From Henriciella algicola (GTDB taxonomy: Bacteria > Pseudomonadota > Alphaproteobacteria > Caulobacterales > Hyphomonadaceae): a DNA stretch of 64,000 nucleotides. The DNA is taken from the NCBI RefSeq assembly GCF_003576245.1, contig NZ_QWGA01000007.1, positions 310,001 to 374,000 on the forward strand, read 5' to 3'. The position numbers and the translations under genes were made by a program. The notes beneath the pieces were generated by a model. It saw only the letters and a program-made list of their open reading frames with translations, was not told the origin of the DNA and made no database searches. This document shows positions 27,542-36,481 of this stretch, piece by piece. The number at the start of each line of letters is the position of its first letter. Within the stretch, counting starts at the first letter, position 1.

Positions 27542-28915
27542 ATGCGTGTGATTATCTGCGGAGCAGGGCGGGTTGGTCAGGGTATTGCCCGACGTCTGGC
27601 CATTGAGAACCATGACATTGTGATGATTGATCAGGACACCAAGCTGATCGACGTGGTTCAGACCGAACTCGATGTTCGAGGGGTCGTCGGCCATGCCGGA
27701 CATCCTGAAGTCCTGGAAGCCGCCGGCGGTAATGACTGCGACATGATCATCGCGGTGACCTATTCCGATGAGATCAATATGGTCATCTGTCAGGTGGCCG
27801 ATACGCTGTTCAACATTCCCAACAAGATCGCGCGCATCCGGGCCCAGCAATATCTGCAGGTTGGCTATCGCCAGCTCTTCTCGCGTGAGGGTCTCGGCAT
27901 TGACCTCGTCATCTCGCCCGAAATCGAGGTTGGCGACGCGATCCTGCAGCGGTTCAGCACGCCCGGCGCGATCATGAGCGTTAATTTCGGGCGGGGTGAC
28001 GTGCAACTCGTCGCCATTGAAGTGCTGGACGACAGCCCGGTGCTCGATACCGCGCTAGACCAGATCCAGGGGCTGTTCCCAAGCCTGAGCGCACGCATTG
28101 TGGGCATCAACAGGGCAGGGCACGTGTTTGCGCCGCGCGGCAACGACCAGCTCAAAACAGGCGACACAGCCTATGTGGCAGTTCTGAAGTCGCACAGCCA
28201 CAGGCTGAACAGCATCTTCAACCGTCCTGAATCTGAAATGCGCCGGGTGGTGATCGTCGGCGGCGGCAATGTCGGCCTTTATGTTGCAAAAGGGCTGGAG
28301 AAGCAGACCGGCGTTCGGGTGCGCGTTATCGAAGCGGAGATAGAGCGTGCTGAGCGCGCTGCGGCTGAGCTGTCGCGCACCATCGTCATCCATGGTGACG
28401 GGCTTACACGCTATATCCTCGAGGAATCGGACGCTCCGACAGCTGACCTCGTCATTGCAACCACGCATGACGACAAGACGAACATCCTGATCTCCAAGCT
28501 CGCCAAACAGATGGGGGCAAAGCGTGCACTCGCCTTGGTGAATGCACCGGAGCTCGCCACACTGGCGCGTGAGATGAAGCTGGACGCCGTCCTGGACCCC
28601 CGCGCGCTTACGGTTTCGCGCGTGCTGATGAAGATGCGCCGGGGCCGAATTCTGGCGCTGCAGTCACTGGAGGATGGCGCTGCTGAGATCGCCGAAGGCG
28701 TGACGCTGGATACCTCGCCGCTTATCGGCAAGTCGCTTGGTTATGATGATCTCCCGAAAGGCATCACCGCTGCTGCGGTTCTACGCGATGGCGAAGTAAT
28801 CTTCGCGTCGAGCGATGTCACGGTCCGTGCCAATGATCACGCGTTGCTGTTTTATGAAGGCGCGATGACCAGCAAGGTAGAACAGTTCTTCCGCGTTAGC
28901 GCAGACTTCTTCTAG
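27542..28915 (+). CDS. trkA: Trk potassium uptake regulator TrkA
   Basis: Peripheral membrane protein gating the Trk K+ channel by binding NAD(H). The 457 residues hold two RCK units: the first Rossmann start MRVIICGAGRVGQGIARRL at residue 1 and the second RRVVIVGGGNVGLYVAKGL at about 232, each followed by a TrkA-C domain (MSVNFGRGDVQLVAIEV; IAEGVTLDTSPLIGKSL). Full length and intact. It follows ntrX by two bases and is followed by trkH after 34 bases, the usual alphaproteobacterial order, implying co-expression with the Ntr genes. Confidence 0.95.
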   Translation: MRVIICGAGRVGQGIARRLAIENHDIVMIDQDTKLIDVVQTELDVRGVVGHAGHPEVLEAAGGNDCDMIIAVTYSDEINMVICQVADTLFNIPNKIARIRAQQYLQVGYRQLFSREGLGIDLVISPEIEVGDAILQRFSTPGAIMSVNFGRGDVQLVAIEVLDDSPVLDTALDQIQGLFPSLSARIVGINRAGHVFAPRGNDQLKTGDTAYVAVLKSHSHRLNSIFNRPESEMRRVVIVGGGNVGLYVAKGLEKQTGVRVRVIEAEIERAERAAAELSRTIVIHGDGLTRYILEESDAPTADLVIATTHDDKTNILISKLAKQMGAKRALALVNAPELATLAREMKLDAVLDPRALTVSRVLMKMRRGRILALQSLEDGAAEIAEGVTLDTSPLIGKSLGYDDLPKGITAAAVLRDGEVIFASSDVTVRANDHALLFYEGAMTSKVEQFFRVSADFF

Positions 28916-28949
28916 AACGGTCGCCGAGCCCTCAGAGAGTACGGCCAGC

Positions 28950-30356
28950 ATGAACTATCCTGCCATCATCAGAATGCTTGCATTCAGTGGCTTCGGCCTC
29001 GTTCTGGCGATGGGGCTATCGGCGCTTTTTGCCGTGCTGGCCGGAGAGTGGGCTCAATTCCGCGTCTTTCTGACCACGGGTACGCTGCTCGCAACAGTTT
29101 GCGCGGCGACCATCGTCATGATCGGTCAACCAGAACGCAGAGCTCAACCGTCGGACGGTCTGGCATTCATGGTGTTCTTCTGGGTCTTTGCAGGCATCGC
29201 CTGCGCTCCCACTTTCCTGATGGGACTTCCAAATGAAAGTGCGGTAGCAGCTCTACACGAGGCGGTCTCTTGTCTCACGACAACGGGGCATTCGGTTTTT
29301 GACCCTGCAACCACCGTGTTGCCAGACTCGATCCTCTTCTGGCGCGCGCTGCTTCACCTTGCTGGTGCGCTAGCTACCATTACGTTTGCGGCAACCGTTC
29401 TGGCCGCCCTTAGCCTGGATGGCCCCGGCATACACAGGACGCTACTTTTCAGTCATTCCGACGAGAGCTTTTTCGATTCGATGCCCCGCGTCATGCGGAT
29501 CACCAGCGTCTATTTCGGCATCTGCCTTCTCATCGTATTTGCGCTCGAAGTCGTCGGGGGGATAGCTGTCGGCACCGCGTTCCTTGATGCGGTCAGTGCG
29601 CTGACAACGGGGCTAGCCGACCCGCGCAGCGCTTCGTCGGACATCGTCAATGGCACACGTTCTTTCGCGCTGGCACTTGGTCTGACCCTTGGCACGCTCG
29701 GCTTATTCTTCCTGATACAGATCGCTAATCGCGATTGGCGTGCGGCCATATTTGACGCAGAGACGCTTGCCTTCAGCCTATCCCTTCTTGTCTTTGCACT
29801 CATTGGGCTTGCCTGCGGTCTGACCGGTCTCAATGCGATTGGCTGGTCTCTCTCCAGCCTGTCGACCAGCGGCATCGCACTAGTCGCGCGTGAAACGACA
29901 CGAGACCTGCCACTCCTGGTTCAGCTTGCGCCGTGCATGATTGGGGGCGCGGCTCTGTCCGCTGCAGGCGGCATGAAGCTCGCGAGACTCTATGTGCTTT
30001 TCAGGCGGGTGGGACAGGAATTCCTGCGAATGGGTTACCGCGAATCGCTGGTGCATTTTCAGTTCAGGGGACGCCTACAGTCTGATCGGACGCTAATGGG
30101 CATCTGGGTGTATCTCGTCGCCTACATTATCGCCGTCGTGATGGGCTTGCTACTATTCTCCTTCGTCGGCCTCGGTTTTGAGGATGCCTTGTCGACAACA
30201 TTCGGTAGCCTGACGAATTCTGGACAGCTGATCCCGCAAGCGCAGCTCAAAGACGCAACGTTCTATCAAGTCCTCGCCATTTTTGGTATGATACTGGGCA
30301 GGTTGGAAGTTCTCGCATTGATTCCGCTCCTCACCATCTCATTTTGGCGTCGATAG
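28950..30356 (+). CDS. trkH: TrkH-family potassium transporter
   Basis: Polytopic membrane protein, 468 residues, about ten hydrophobic helices. Four pore-loop-like repeats each carry a Ser/Thr-x-Gly filter candidate: VSCLTTTGHS, VSALTTGLAD, SSLSTSGIA and GSLTNSGQL. GRLEVLALIPLL near the end matches the FGRxE helix of TrkH. The family motif usually read as GSTSGGIK is ALSAAGGMK here, so sequence has drifted although the filter loops look complete. It sits after trkA, its expected regulator, which supports a K+ role over Na+ (KtrB/HKT). Confidence 0.88.
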   Translation: MNYPAIIRMLAFSGFGLVLAMGLSALFAVLAGEWAQFRVFLTTGTLLATVCAATIVMIGQPERRAQPSDGLAFMVFFWVFAGIACAPTFLMGLPNESAVAALHEAVSCLTTTGHSVFDPATTVLPDSILFWRALLHLAGALATITFAATVLAALSLDGPGIHRTLLFSHSDESFFDSMPRVMRITSVYFGICLLIVFALEVVGGIAVGTAFLDAVSALTTGLADPRSASSDIVNGTRSFALALGLTLGTLGLFFLIQIANRDWRAAIFDAETLAFSLSLLVFALIGLACGLTGLNAIGWSLSSLSTSGIALVARETTRDLPLLVQLAPCMIGGAALSAAGGMKLARLYVLFRRVGQEFLRMGYRESLVHFQFRGRLQSDRTLMGIWVYLVAYIIAVVMGLLLFSFVGLGFEDALSTTFGSLTNSGQLIPQAQLKDATFYQVLAIFGMILGRLEVLALIPLLTISFWRR

Positions 30357-30441
30357 GCAGCTGGGACTTGCAATGCGGGGGCAATCCGGATAGCGCCTGC
30401 GAAAACGCATAGCGAACAGCGCCAGCATACGGATAAAGACC

Positions 30442-30696
30442 ATGTCGTCGGATAAAAAACAGAACCTGCAGGACACGTTCCTCAATGCTGTCAGGAAATC
30501 ACGCACCCCTCTCACAATCTTTCTTGTGAACGGCGTAAAGCTTCAAGGCGTGGTGACCTGGTTTGATAATTTCTGCGTCCTCCTACGCGGGGATGGGCGT
30601 CCGCCTCAACTCGTTTACAAGCATGCCATCTCGACCATTGCGCCTGGTGCGCCGGTGCAGCTGTTCGATGAGGAAACCAGCGCGGACAAGGATTGA
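30442..30696 (+). CDS. hfq: RNA chaperone Hfq
   Basis: An 84-residue Sm-like protein that pairs small RNAs with mRNAs. The Sm1 motif is [20 protein letters not shown] followed by [21 protein letters not shown], and the Sm2 motif is YKHAISTI. There is a short acidic C-terminal tail, as in other alphaproteobacteria. The ATG lies 85 bases after trkH in a gap that could hold a promoter, though I see no clear hexamers. The stop overlaps the TTG start of hflX (TTGA). Confidence 0.97.
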   Translation: MSSDKKQNLQDTFLNAVRKSRTPLTIFLVNGVKLQGVVTWFDNFCVLLRGDGRPPQLVYKHAISTIAPGAPVQLFDEETSADKD

Positions 30697-32027
30697 GCAG
30701 CGAGCTGATCGATAGAACGCCGGTACCGGATCGGGCCGGCGTCATCATTCCCTGGACCATGCCTGCTGACAGGCCCGACCGCGAACGGCTGTCGGAAACC
30801 TCGGGTCTGGTTGAAGCGCTTGGTTGTAACCTCGCCTTCCTGCGCCCGGAGAATGTGCGCAAGCCAAGCGCGTCCCACCTTCTCTCTGGCGGTATCCTTG
30901 AGCGTCTGCGCGAGGACATTGCGGCCTCCGCCTGCACACTCTGCGTGATTGATGCTGCGCTCACGCCTGTACAGCAGCGCAATCTTGAGCGCGCGCTGAG
31001 CTGCAAGGTCATCGACCGGACCGGTCTTATCCTCGAAATCTTCGGTCTTCGGGCGCGCACCAAGGAAGGCAAGCTGCAGGTCGAGTTGGCGCGCCTTTCC
31101 TATGAGCGGTCGCGCCTCGTACGCACCTGGACGCACCTTGAGCGCCAGCGTGGCGGTCAGGGCTTTCTGAGTGGCCCGGGCGAAACGCAGCTTGAGGCCG
31201 ACCGCCGCATGCTCGACCGCCAACTTGCCTCCTTGAAGTCCGATCTCGAGGAAGTCCGCCGGACGCGCGGCCTGCAGCGCTCTGGTCGTCGCGATGCAGG
31301 CTTTCCAGTGATTGCGCTCGTTGGCTACACCAATGCTGGCAAGTCGACGCTGTTCAACCGGATGACCGGCGCCAATGTCTTTGCTCGTGACATGCCATTC
31401 GCCACGCTTGATCCAACCATAAGGCGGCTCGAATTGCCGGGTTTGGGTGACGCAGCACTCGTCGATACGGTTGGCTTCATCACAGACCTGCCCACACATC
31501 TGATCGACAGTTTCCGCGCCACCCTCGAAGAGACGCTGGAAGCCGACCTGCTCATTCATGTCCGCGACCGGTCCGAGGACTCCGATGAGGCCCGAAAGCA
31601 GGATGTCCTTTCGGTTCTTCGCCGACTGGAAGAAGAAAGCGGACAGCCGCTACCTCCAATCATCGAGGCATGGAACAAGATCGACCTGCTACCTGAGGAC
31701 ATTCAGGAAACGCTGCGCATGTCTGCGAGGGCAGGCCTGCAGGAGACGCCAGCCGTTATCACGTCTGCGCTCACCGGCGAGGGCATTGATGACCTGCTGG
31801 CGCTCGTGCAGCATTCCATCCAGGATGAGCTCAACTCATTTGCCGTGCAGCTAAGCCCAAGTCAGGGTGCCGCGCGGGCCTGGCTGTTTGAGTATGGCGC
31901 CGTCAGTGAAGAGACGGTGCAGCCGGATGGCCGCACCGATCTTCTAGTTGGCTTGAGCGAGAAACACGAAGGCCGTTTCCGGTCACAGTTTCCTGACGTC
32001 GAGCTGTTCGCTCAAACCGCTTCTTGA
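30693..32027 (+). CDS. hflX: Ribosome-rescue GTPase HflX
   Basis: A 444-residue Obg/HflX-type GTPase that splits stalled ribosomes under stress. The N-terminal HflX domain is followed by a helical linker ([25 protein letters not shown]) and the G domain: G1 [10 protein letters not shown]2 FATLDPT, G3 DTVGF and G4 NKID. TTG 30693 overlaps the hfq stop and is the best start, as hfq-hflX coupling is common. The 3' end stops four bases before the convergent tyrS. Confidence 0.95.
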   Translation: MSSELIDRTPVPDRAGVIIPWTMPADRPDRERLSETSGLVEALGCNLAFLRPENVRKPSASHLLSGGILERLREDIAASACTLCVIDAALTPVQQRNLERALSCKVIDRTGLILEIFGLRARTKEGKLQVELARLSYERSRLVRTWTHLERQRGGQGFLSGPGETQLEADRRMLDRQLASLKSDLEEVRRTRGLQRSGRRDAGFPVIALVGYTNAGKSTLFNRMTGANVFARDMPFATLDPTIRRLELPGLGDAALVDTVGFITDLPTHLIDSFRATLEETLEADLLIHVRDRSEDSDEARKQDVLSVLRRLEEESGQPLPPIIEAWNKIDLLPEDIQETLRMSARAGLQETPAVITSALTGEGIDDLLALVQHSIQDELNSFAVQLSPSQGAARAWLFEYGAVSEETVQPDGRTDLLVGLSEKHEGRFRSQFPDVELFAQTAS

Positions 32028-32031
32028 GAGA

Positions 32032-33285
32032 TCATACCGCTTTAAGGAGCGCGTGACGCTTCTTGCCGGCGGATAGCTTCACGGCATCCCCATCGCCGAG
32101 ATCTGCGAGCGTCAGCGTTGCGTTCTCATCGCTGACCAACTCGTCATTCACACGGACAGCGCCCTGTTTGATGAGACGGCGCGCCTCGCCATTGGATTTG
32201 GACAGACCCGCCAAAGCGAAAGCCGCTGCGACCAGAATGCCGCTTTCCAGCTCATTGCGCGCGATGTCAGTTGTCGGAAGAGCGTCATCCCGGCTTCCCG
32301 CGCCAAAGACCGCAGATGCCGCCCGTTCAGCGTCCTGCGCGGCATCCGCGCCGTGCAGAAGCGTCGTCGCAGCATTTGCGAGCGCGATCTTGGCTTGATT
32401 GATTTCAGCCCCCTCGAGGCTTTCCAGTTTCGCAATCTCGTCTAGCGACAGATCTGTGAACAGGCGCAGGAAGCGGCCAACATCGGCGTCTTCAGTATTA
32501 CGCCAGAACTGCCAATACTCATAAGGCGATTTGCGGTCCGCATTCAGCCATACGGCCCCATCTGCCGTCTTGCCCATCTTCCCGCCGGACGCAGTTGTGA
32601 TGAGGTGCGCCGTCAGGCCGTAGGCGTCGCCGCTTTCGGCTTTGTGCACGAGGTCGACACCACCAACGATATTGCCCCACTGATCCGAACCGCCGATTTG
32701 CAGGCGGCATCCATGCTGCCGGAACAGCTCCAGGAAGTCGTAGGACTGCATGATCAGGTAGTTGAACTCAAGGAAGGTGTAGGGCTGCTCGTTATTGAGC
32801 CGCCGCGCAACGGTTTCCTGCTTGGTCATCGTGTTGATGGTGAAATGGACGCCCACTTCGCGAAGAAGCTGCAGGTAGCCCAGCTTGCCGAGCCAATCAT
32901 CATTATTGACCATCATGGCGTCAGTTGGTCCGTCCCCGAACTTCAGAAATGGCTGGAAGGCTTTTTTGATGCCTTCCATGTTTGCCGCGATCTGTGCGTC
33001 GGTGAGCAACGGACGTTGCTTCTCCTTGTCAGTCGGGTCGCCAACTTTAGTCGTGCCCCCGCCGATCAAGACAATGGGTTTGCCGCCGCAACGCTGAAGG
33101 TGCCGGAGCATCATGATCTGCACCAGATGGCCCACATGGAGACTGTCGGCGGTCGCATCATAGCCGATATACGCGACCGGGCTTCCACTCGCACAATAGT
33201 CATCCAGCTCCACTGGATGGGTGACCTGCTTGATAAAGCCGCGGGCTTCAAGCGTGCTCAGGAAGTCTGACCTGTATTGGCTCAT
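32032..33285 (-). CDS. tyrS: Tyrosyl-tRNA synthetase
   Basis: Class I aminoacyl-tRNA synthetase that charges tRNA-Tyr. The 417-residue product carries a HIGH-like motif in SLHVGHLVQI, the Tyr/ATP-binding QSYDFLELF and GSDQWGNI, the KMSKS-like GGKMGKTADGAVW and a C-terminal S4 RNA-binding domain (NGEARRLIKQGAVRVN). ATG 33285 follows GGAG and matches the family start (MSQYRSDFLSTLEARGF); a longer frame to 33321 adds 12 unlikely residues. Divergent from anmK across 50 bases. Confidence 0.96.
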   Translation of the reverse strand: MSQYRSDFLSTLEARGFIKQVTHPVELDDYCASGSPVAYIGYDATADSLHVGHLVQIMMLRHLQRCGGKPIVLIGGGTTKVGDPTDKEKQRPLLTDAQIAANMEGIKKAFQPFLKFGDGPTDAMMVNNDDWLGKLGYLQLLREVGVHFTINTMTKQETVARRLNNEQPYTFLEFNYLIMQSYDFLELFRQHGCRLQIGGSDQWGNIVGGVDLVHKAESGDAYGLTAHLITTASGGKMGKTADGAVWLNADRKSPYEYWQFWRNTEDADVGRFLRLFTDLSLDEIAKLESLEGAEINQAKIALANAATTLLHGADAAQDAERAASAVFGAGSRDDALPTTDIARNELESGILVAAAFALAGLSKSNGEARRLIKQGAVRVNDELVSDENATLTLADLGDGDAVKLSAGKKRHALLKAV

Positions 33286-33335
33286 GCCGGTTTCTCCATT
33301 ATCGAAGGGCGCTGCTAGCACGGGTCACGTATTAA

Positions 33336-34466
33336 TTGGAACAGCCTTCAGATCATTTTGAACCAGTGTGGGCTGCGGGCTTCATGTCCGGCACATCTAT
33401 TGACGCGGTCGATGCAGCTCTGATCCTGACAGATGGCGAGCGGGTACTCGACTTCGGTCCGGCTGCTGAACGCAAATACACGCCTGAGGAGCGCGCTGTC
33501 CTGAAGGCGGCCGTTGATGCCGCTCGCAAATGGGCCTGGACCGGTCCGCAGCCAGAAGCCGCCTTCCGCAAAGCGAATGCCGTCCTGACGAAAACTCACT
33601 CTGATGCTTGGCAGCAGCTGATCAATGGCTGGAATGGACCAGTCCCAGCCATCGCAGGCGTGCACGGGCAAACGGTGCTTCACAAGCCGCCCGCCAATGG
33701 CGCACGCGGAAACACACTCCAGATACTCGATGCAGACAGCCTACACTCAGAGTTCGGCGTGTCGCTGGCATACGACTTTCGCAGCGCCGACGTTGAAGCA
33801 GGCGGGCAGGGCGCGCCGCTCGCACCAGCCTTTCATGCCGCCCTGCTACAGAACCTTGGCGATACGAGGTCAAACGCGGTCCTGAACCTCGGAGGCGTCG
33901 CGAACGTCACCTACCGTTCCGCTGACGGAAACCTCGTCGCTTTCGATACCGGGCCCGCCAACGGTCCTATCGATGAATGGATGGAGCAGCACGGCGCAGG
34001 CACCCATGACGAGGATGGCAAGACTGCCGCCGCGGGCCGTGTCGACGACATGTCCATCGACCTCTGGATGGACAAGCCATGGTTCGACCTTCCCGGACCG
34101 AAAAGCCTCGACCGCTTCGATTTCGACGCAACGCTGGCGCGCGGGATGAGCCTTGAAGACGGTGCTGCGACTTTGACGGCATTCTCAGCGGAAACAGTCG
34201 CGCACGCGGTCCGCAATTTTACAGAGCGCCCCGACCAGATCATCGTATGTGGGGGTGGGCGGCGTAACCCTCAGCTGATGCGCGAGCTTAGGCAACGCGT
34301 GCCATGCGGGGTGAAAAGTGCCGAAGATGTCGGCTGGCTCGGCGACTCCATTGAGGCGCAGGCTTTTGCATTTTTGGCAGTGCGTACGCTGCGAGGCCTG
34401 CCAATCAGCTGGCCCGGTACGACAAGTGCGCCCGCACCGATGGCGGGCGGGCGCCTTATCGATTAG
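33336..34466 (+). CDS. anmK: Anhydro-N-acetylmuramic acid kinase
   Basis: Cell-wall recycling enzyme that hydrolyses and phosphorylates 1,6-anhydro-MurNAc to MurNAc-6-phosphate. The 376-residue protein has the diagnostic GFMSGTSIDAVDAAL near the start, GVHGQTVLHKPP, YDFRSADVEAGGQGAPLAP, NLGGVANVTY, FDTGPANGPIDEWM and VCGGGRRNP. The TTG start (33336) is preceded by a weak site; starts closer to the motif (GTG 33366) are possible. It sits alone between divergent tyrS and the convergent hydrolase. The neighbouring tyrS-anmK pairing also occurs in other proteobacteria. Confidence 0.93.
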   Translation: MEQPSDHFEPVWAAGFMSGTSIDAVDAALILTDGERVLDFGPAAERKYTPEERAVLKAAVDAARKWAWTGPQPEAAFRKANAVLTKTHSDAWQQLINGWNGPVPAIAGVHGQTVLHKPPANGARGNTLQILDADSLHSEFGVSLAYDFRSADVEAGGQGAPLAPAFHAALLQNLGDTRSNAVLNLGGVANVTYRSADGNLVAFDTGPANGPIDEWMEQHGAGTHDEDGKTAAAGRVDDMSIDLWMDKPWFDLPGPKSLDRFDFDATLARGMSLEDGAATLTAFSAETVAHAVRNFTERPDQIIVCGGGRRNPQLMRELRQRVPCGVKSAEDVGWLGDSIEAQAFAFLAVRTLRGLPISWPGTTSAPAPMAGGRLID

Positions 34467-35215
34467 TCGTCGTCGCCCTCGTCCTCGTCGTCTTCGACGT
34501 CGTCGGACTGGTTGGCAATCGCGGCAGCCCCGCGCTTCTTGGACGTATCCGCCTCAAGACGCATCTTCTGCTCGTCCTCGACGAGACGGCGGTCGACATA
34601 GGCTTCGCATTTGGCAATCAGTTCTTCGTGCTTGTCGACGAAGAAGTGATTGGCACCGGCGATCGTGTCGCGCTCGATGACTTCACCCTTTTGAACGCGA
34701 ACCTTCGTCAGTGAACGCTCAACGTCTTTCGGGCCGGAAATCTTGTCGTTCTCACCCGAGATGATGAGACCCGAAGCCGGGCAGGGCGCGAGGAAGGAGA
34801 GGTCGTAATGGTTGCATGGCGGCGCGATCGCGAGGAAGCCGTCAATTTCAGGACGGCGCATCAGCAGCTGCAGCGTGATCCAGGCACCGAAAGAGTAGCC
34901 TGCGCACCAGACAAAGCGCGGATTCTCGGTCAGGTTCTCCATGTAATCAAGGACATAGGCGGCATCTTCGAGCTCGCCAACGCCCTGATCATAAACACCC
35001 TGCGAGCGGCCAACGCCGCGCGTGTTAAAGCGCAGAACGCCAAAGCCACGCTTCTCGAACATCTGGTAGAGACGGATCGTGATCGGATCCTGCATGGTGC
35101 CACCAGCACGCGGGTGCGGGTGAAGAACGAGAGCAATCGGCGCGCCTTCCTGTGCCGGTTCGGTGTAGCGGGCCTCGATACGGCCTGCCGGACCAGGAAT
35201 AATGAGTTCTGCCAT
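34463..35215 (-). CDS. Alpha/beta hydrolase with acidic C-terminal tail
   Basis: A 250-residue cytosolic serine hydrolase. The triad is visible: nucleophile elbow GYSFGAW, Asp in ISGENDKISG and His in GANHFF; the oxyanion segment is LHPHPRAGGTMQD. The family is widespread in alphaproteobacteria next to the suf operon, and its substrate is unknown. ATG 35215 with GAGG upstream gives the family start MAELIIPGPAGRIEARY; a longer frame to 35440 is spurious. The last about 30 residues are Lys/Arg-rich then almost all Asp/Glu. It overlaps the anmK 3' end by four bases and is divergent from iscS. Confidence 0.87.
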   Translation of the reverse strand: MAELIIPGPAGRIEARYTEPAQEGAPIALVLHPHPRAGGTMQDPITIRLYQMFEKRGFGVLRFNTRGVGRSQGVYDQGVGELEDAAYVLDYMENLTENPRFVWCAGYSFGAWITLQLLMRRPEIDGFLAIAPPCNHYDLSFLAPCPASGLIISGENDKISGPKDVERSLTKVRVQKGEVIERDTIAGANHFFVDKHEELIAKCEAYVDRRLVEDEQKMRLEADTSKKRGAAAIANQSDDVEDDEDEGDDD

Positions 35216-35338
35216 GCTGGGCGCCTCTTTCTTTCTGTCGCGTAGAGCTGGGAAGTGAAGAGGGCGCTTTAGGCGAAAGCAACCGCAGAATGCAAGTTTT
35301 TGTGTAAGGACGCGCCGTGTTATCGTATGTGCAGCACC

Positions 35339-36481
35339 ATGATCTACGCAGATTACAACGCAACGGCACCGCTCCGTCCCGAAGCGCGAGACGCCATGAT
35401 CGCCGCGCTCGAAGTCGGGGCAAATCCGTCCAGCGTTCACGGCCCCGGTCGCAAGGCACGTAAAATACTTGAGACAGCCCGGCGGCAGGTCGCTTCGGCC
35501 ATATCCGCCATCCCGCAGGACCTCATCTTCACATCAGGTGGCACGGAAGCCATCGCGCTCGCCATCAATGGCGTCGTGCGACAGCTTGAAGGCAAGTGCA
35601 CGCTGCTCGTCTCCGCCATCGAGCATGAAGCGGCAGCCAAGAACGCAGGCTATTCAGGCGCGGCCGTCCAGTCCGTCTATGTTACCCGCACCGGGGAAGC
35701 GGATCTTGAGGACCTGTCCTCTCGGCTCGCAAACTGGGACACGGACAGACACGGGACACCTGTGCTCGTCCTGATGCTCGCGAACAATGAGACCGGCGTG
35801 ATCCAGCCCGTTGCCCAAGCTGCCGCGCTGGTGCGTGAAGCTGGCGGCCTGGCAATTTGTGACGGCGTTCAGGGGCTCGGCAAGATGCCGGTGAACGTTT
35901 CGCTTCTGGGTGTCGATTATCTCGCGCTGTCTGCGCACAAGGCAGGTGGGCCACAGGGAGCGGGTGCACTCTGGCTGAGAAGCGGCGCGCCGCTGAAGGC
36001 TGGATTGTATGGCGGCGGTCAGGAGCGATCCCTGCGCTCAGGAACTGAGAACCTTGCCGGCATTGCAGGCTTTGGCGCTGCAGCAGAAGCGAGCGTCGCA
36101 GACATCAGCAATTTCACGAAGCTGGCTCAGCACCGCGACCGAATGGAAGCGCGCCTGAAAGCTGAGGGCGGCGTGACCGTGTTCGGCGAGGAAGCGCCGC
36201 GACTCCCGAACACATCGAACTTTGCCTATGGCGGATTTCGGGCTGAAACGCAGGTCATGGCAATGGACCTCGCGGGCATTGCGGTCTCATCCGGCTCTGC
36301 CTGCTCGAGCGGCAAGGTGAAAAGATCACTTGTCCTCGCAGCCATGGGCGCAGATGACGCTCTTGCAGAAAGCGCAATCCGCACCAGCTTTGGGTGGAGG
36401 AGCAAGCCTGAAGACTTTGACCGCACTGCGGACGTCTGGCTGAAGGCTCTGCACCAGAGAAAGACGAAGGAGACGGCTTGA
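35339..36481 (+). CDS. iscS: Cysteine desulfurase, IscS/NifS-like
   Basis: PLP enzyme that removes sulfur from cysteine for Fe-S assembly. The 380 residues include YADYNATAPL at the start, SGGTEAIALAI, ANNETGVIQP, the PLP Lys in LSAHKAGGPQGAG and the sulfur-carrying Cys in SSGSACSSGKVKRS. It is a group I (IscS/NifS) type, distinct from the group II sufS later in the operon. ATG 35339 is chosen by family alignment; ATG 35327 in frame is possible. sufB begins directly after the stop. No Rrf2/IscR gene precedes it, unlike many alphaproteobacterial suf operons. Confidence 0.93.
   Translation: MIYADYNATAPLRPEARDAMIAALEVGANPSSVHGPGRKARKILETARRQVASAISAIPQDLIFTSGGTEAIALAINGVVRQLEGKCTLLVSAIEHEAAAKNAGYSGAAVQSVYVTRTGEADLEDLSSRLANWDTDRHGTPVLVLMLANNETGVIQPVAQAAALVREAGGLAICDGVQGLGKMPVNVSLLGVDYLALSAHKAGGPQGAGALWLRSGAPLKAGLYGGGQERSLRSGTENLAGIAGFGAAAEASVADISNFTKLAQHRDRMEARLKAEGGVTVFGEEAPRLPNTSNFAYGGFRAETQVMAMDLAGIAVSSGSACSSGKVKRSLVLAAMGADDALAESAIRTSFGWRSKPEDFDRTADVWLKALHQRKTKETA

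Noticed and set aside
32605-33270. A 221-residue plus-strand frame opposite tyrS
   Set aside because: Long, but antisense to a clear tyrS with all synthetase motifs; sequence is unlike any protein family I know, as expected for a shadow frame in GC-rich DNA.
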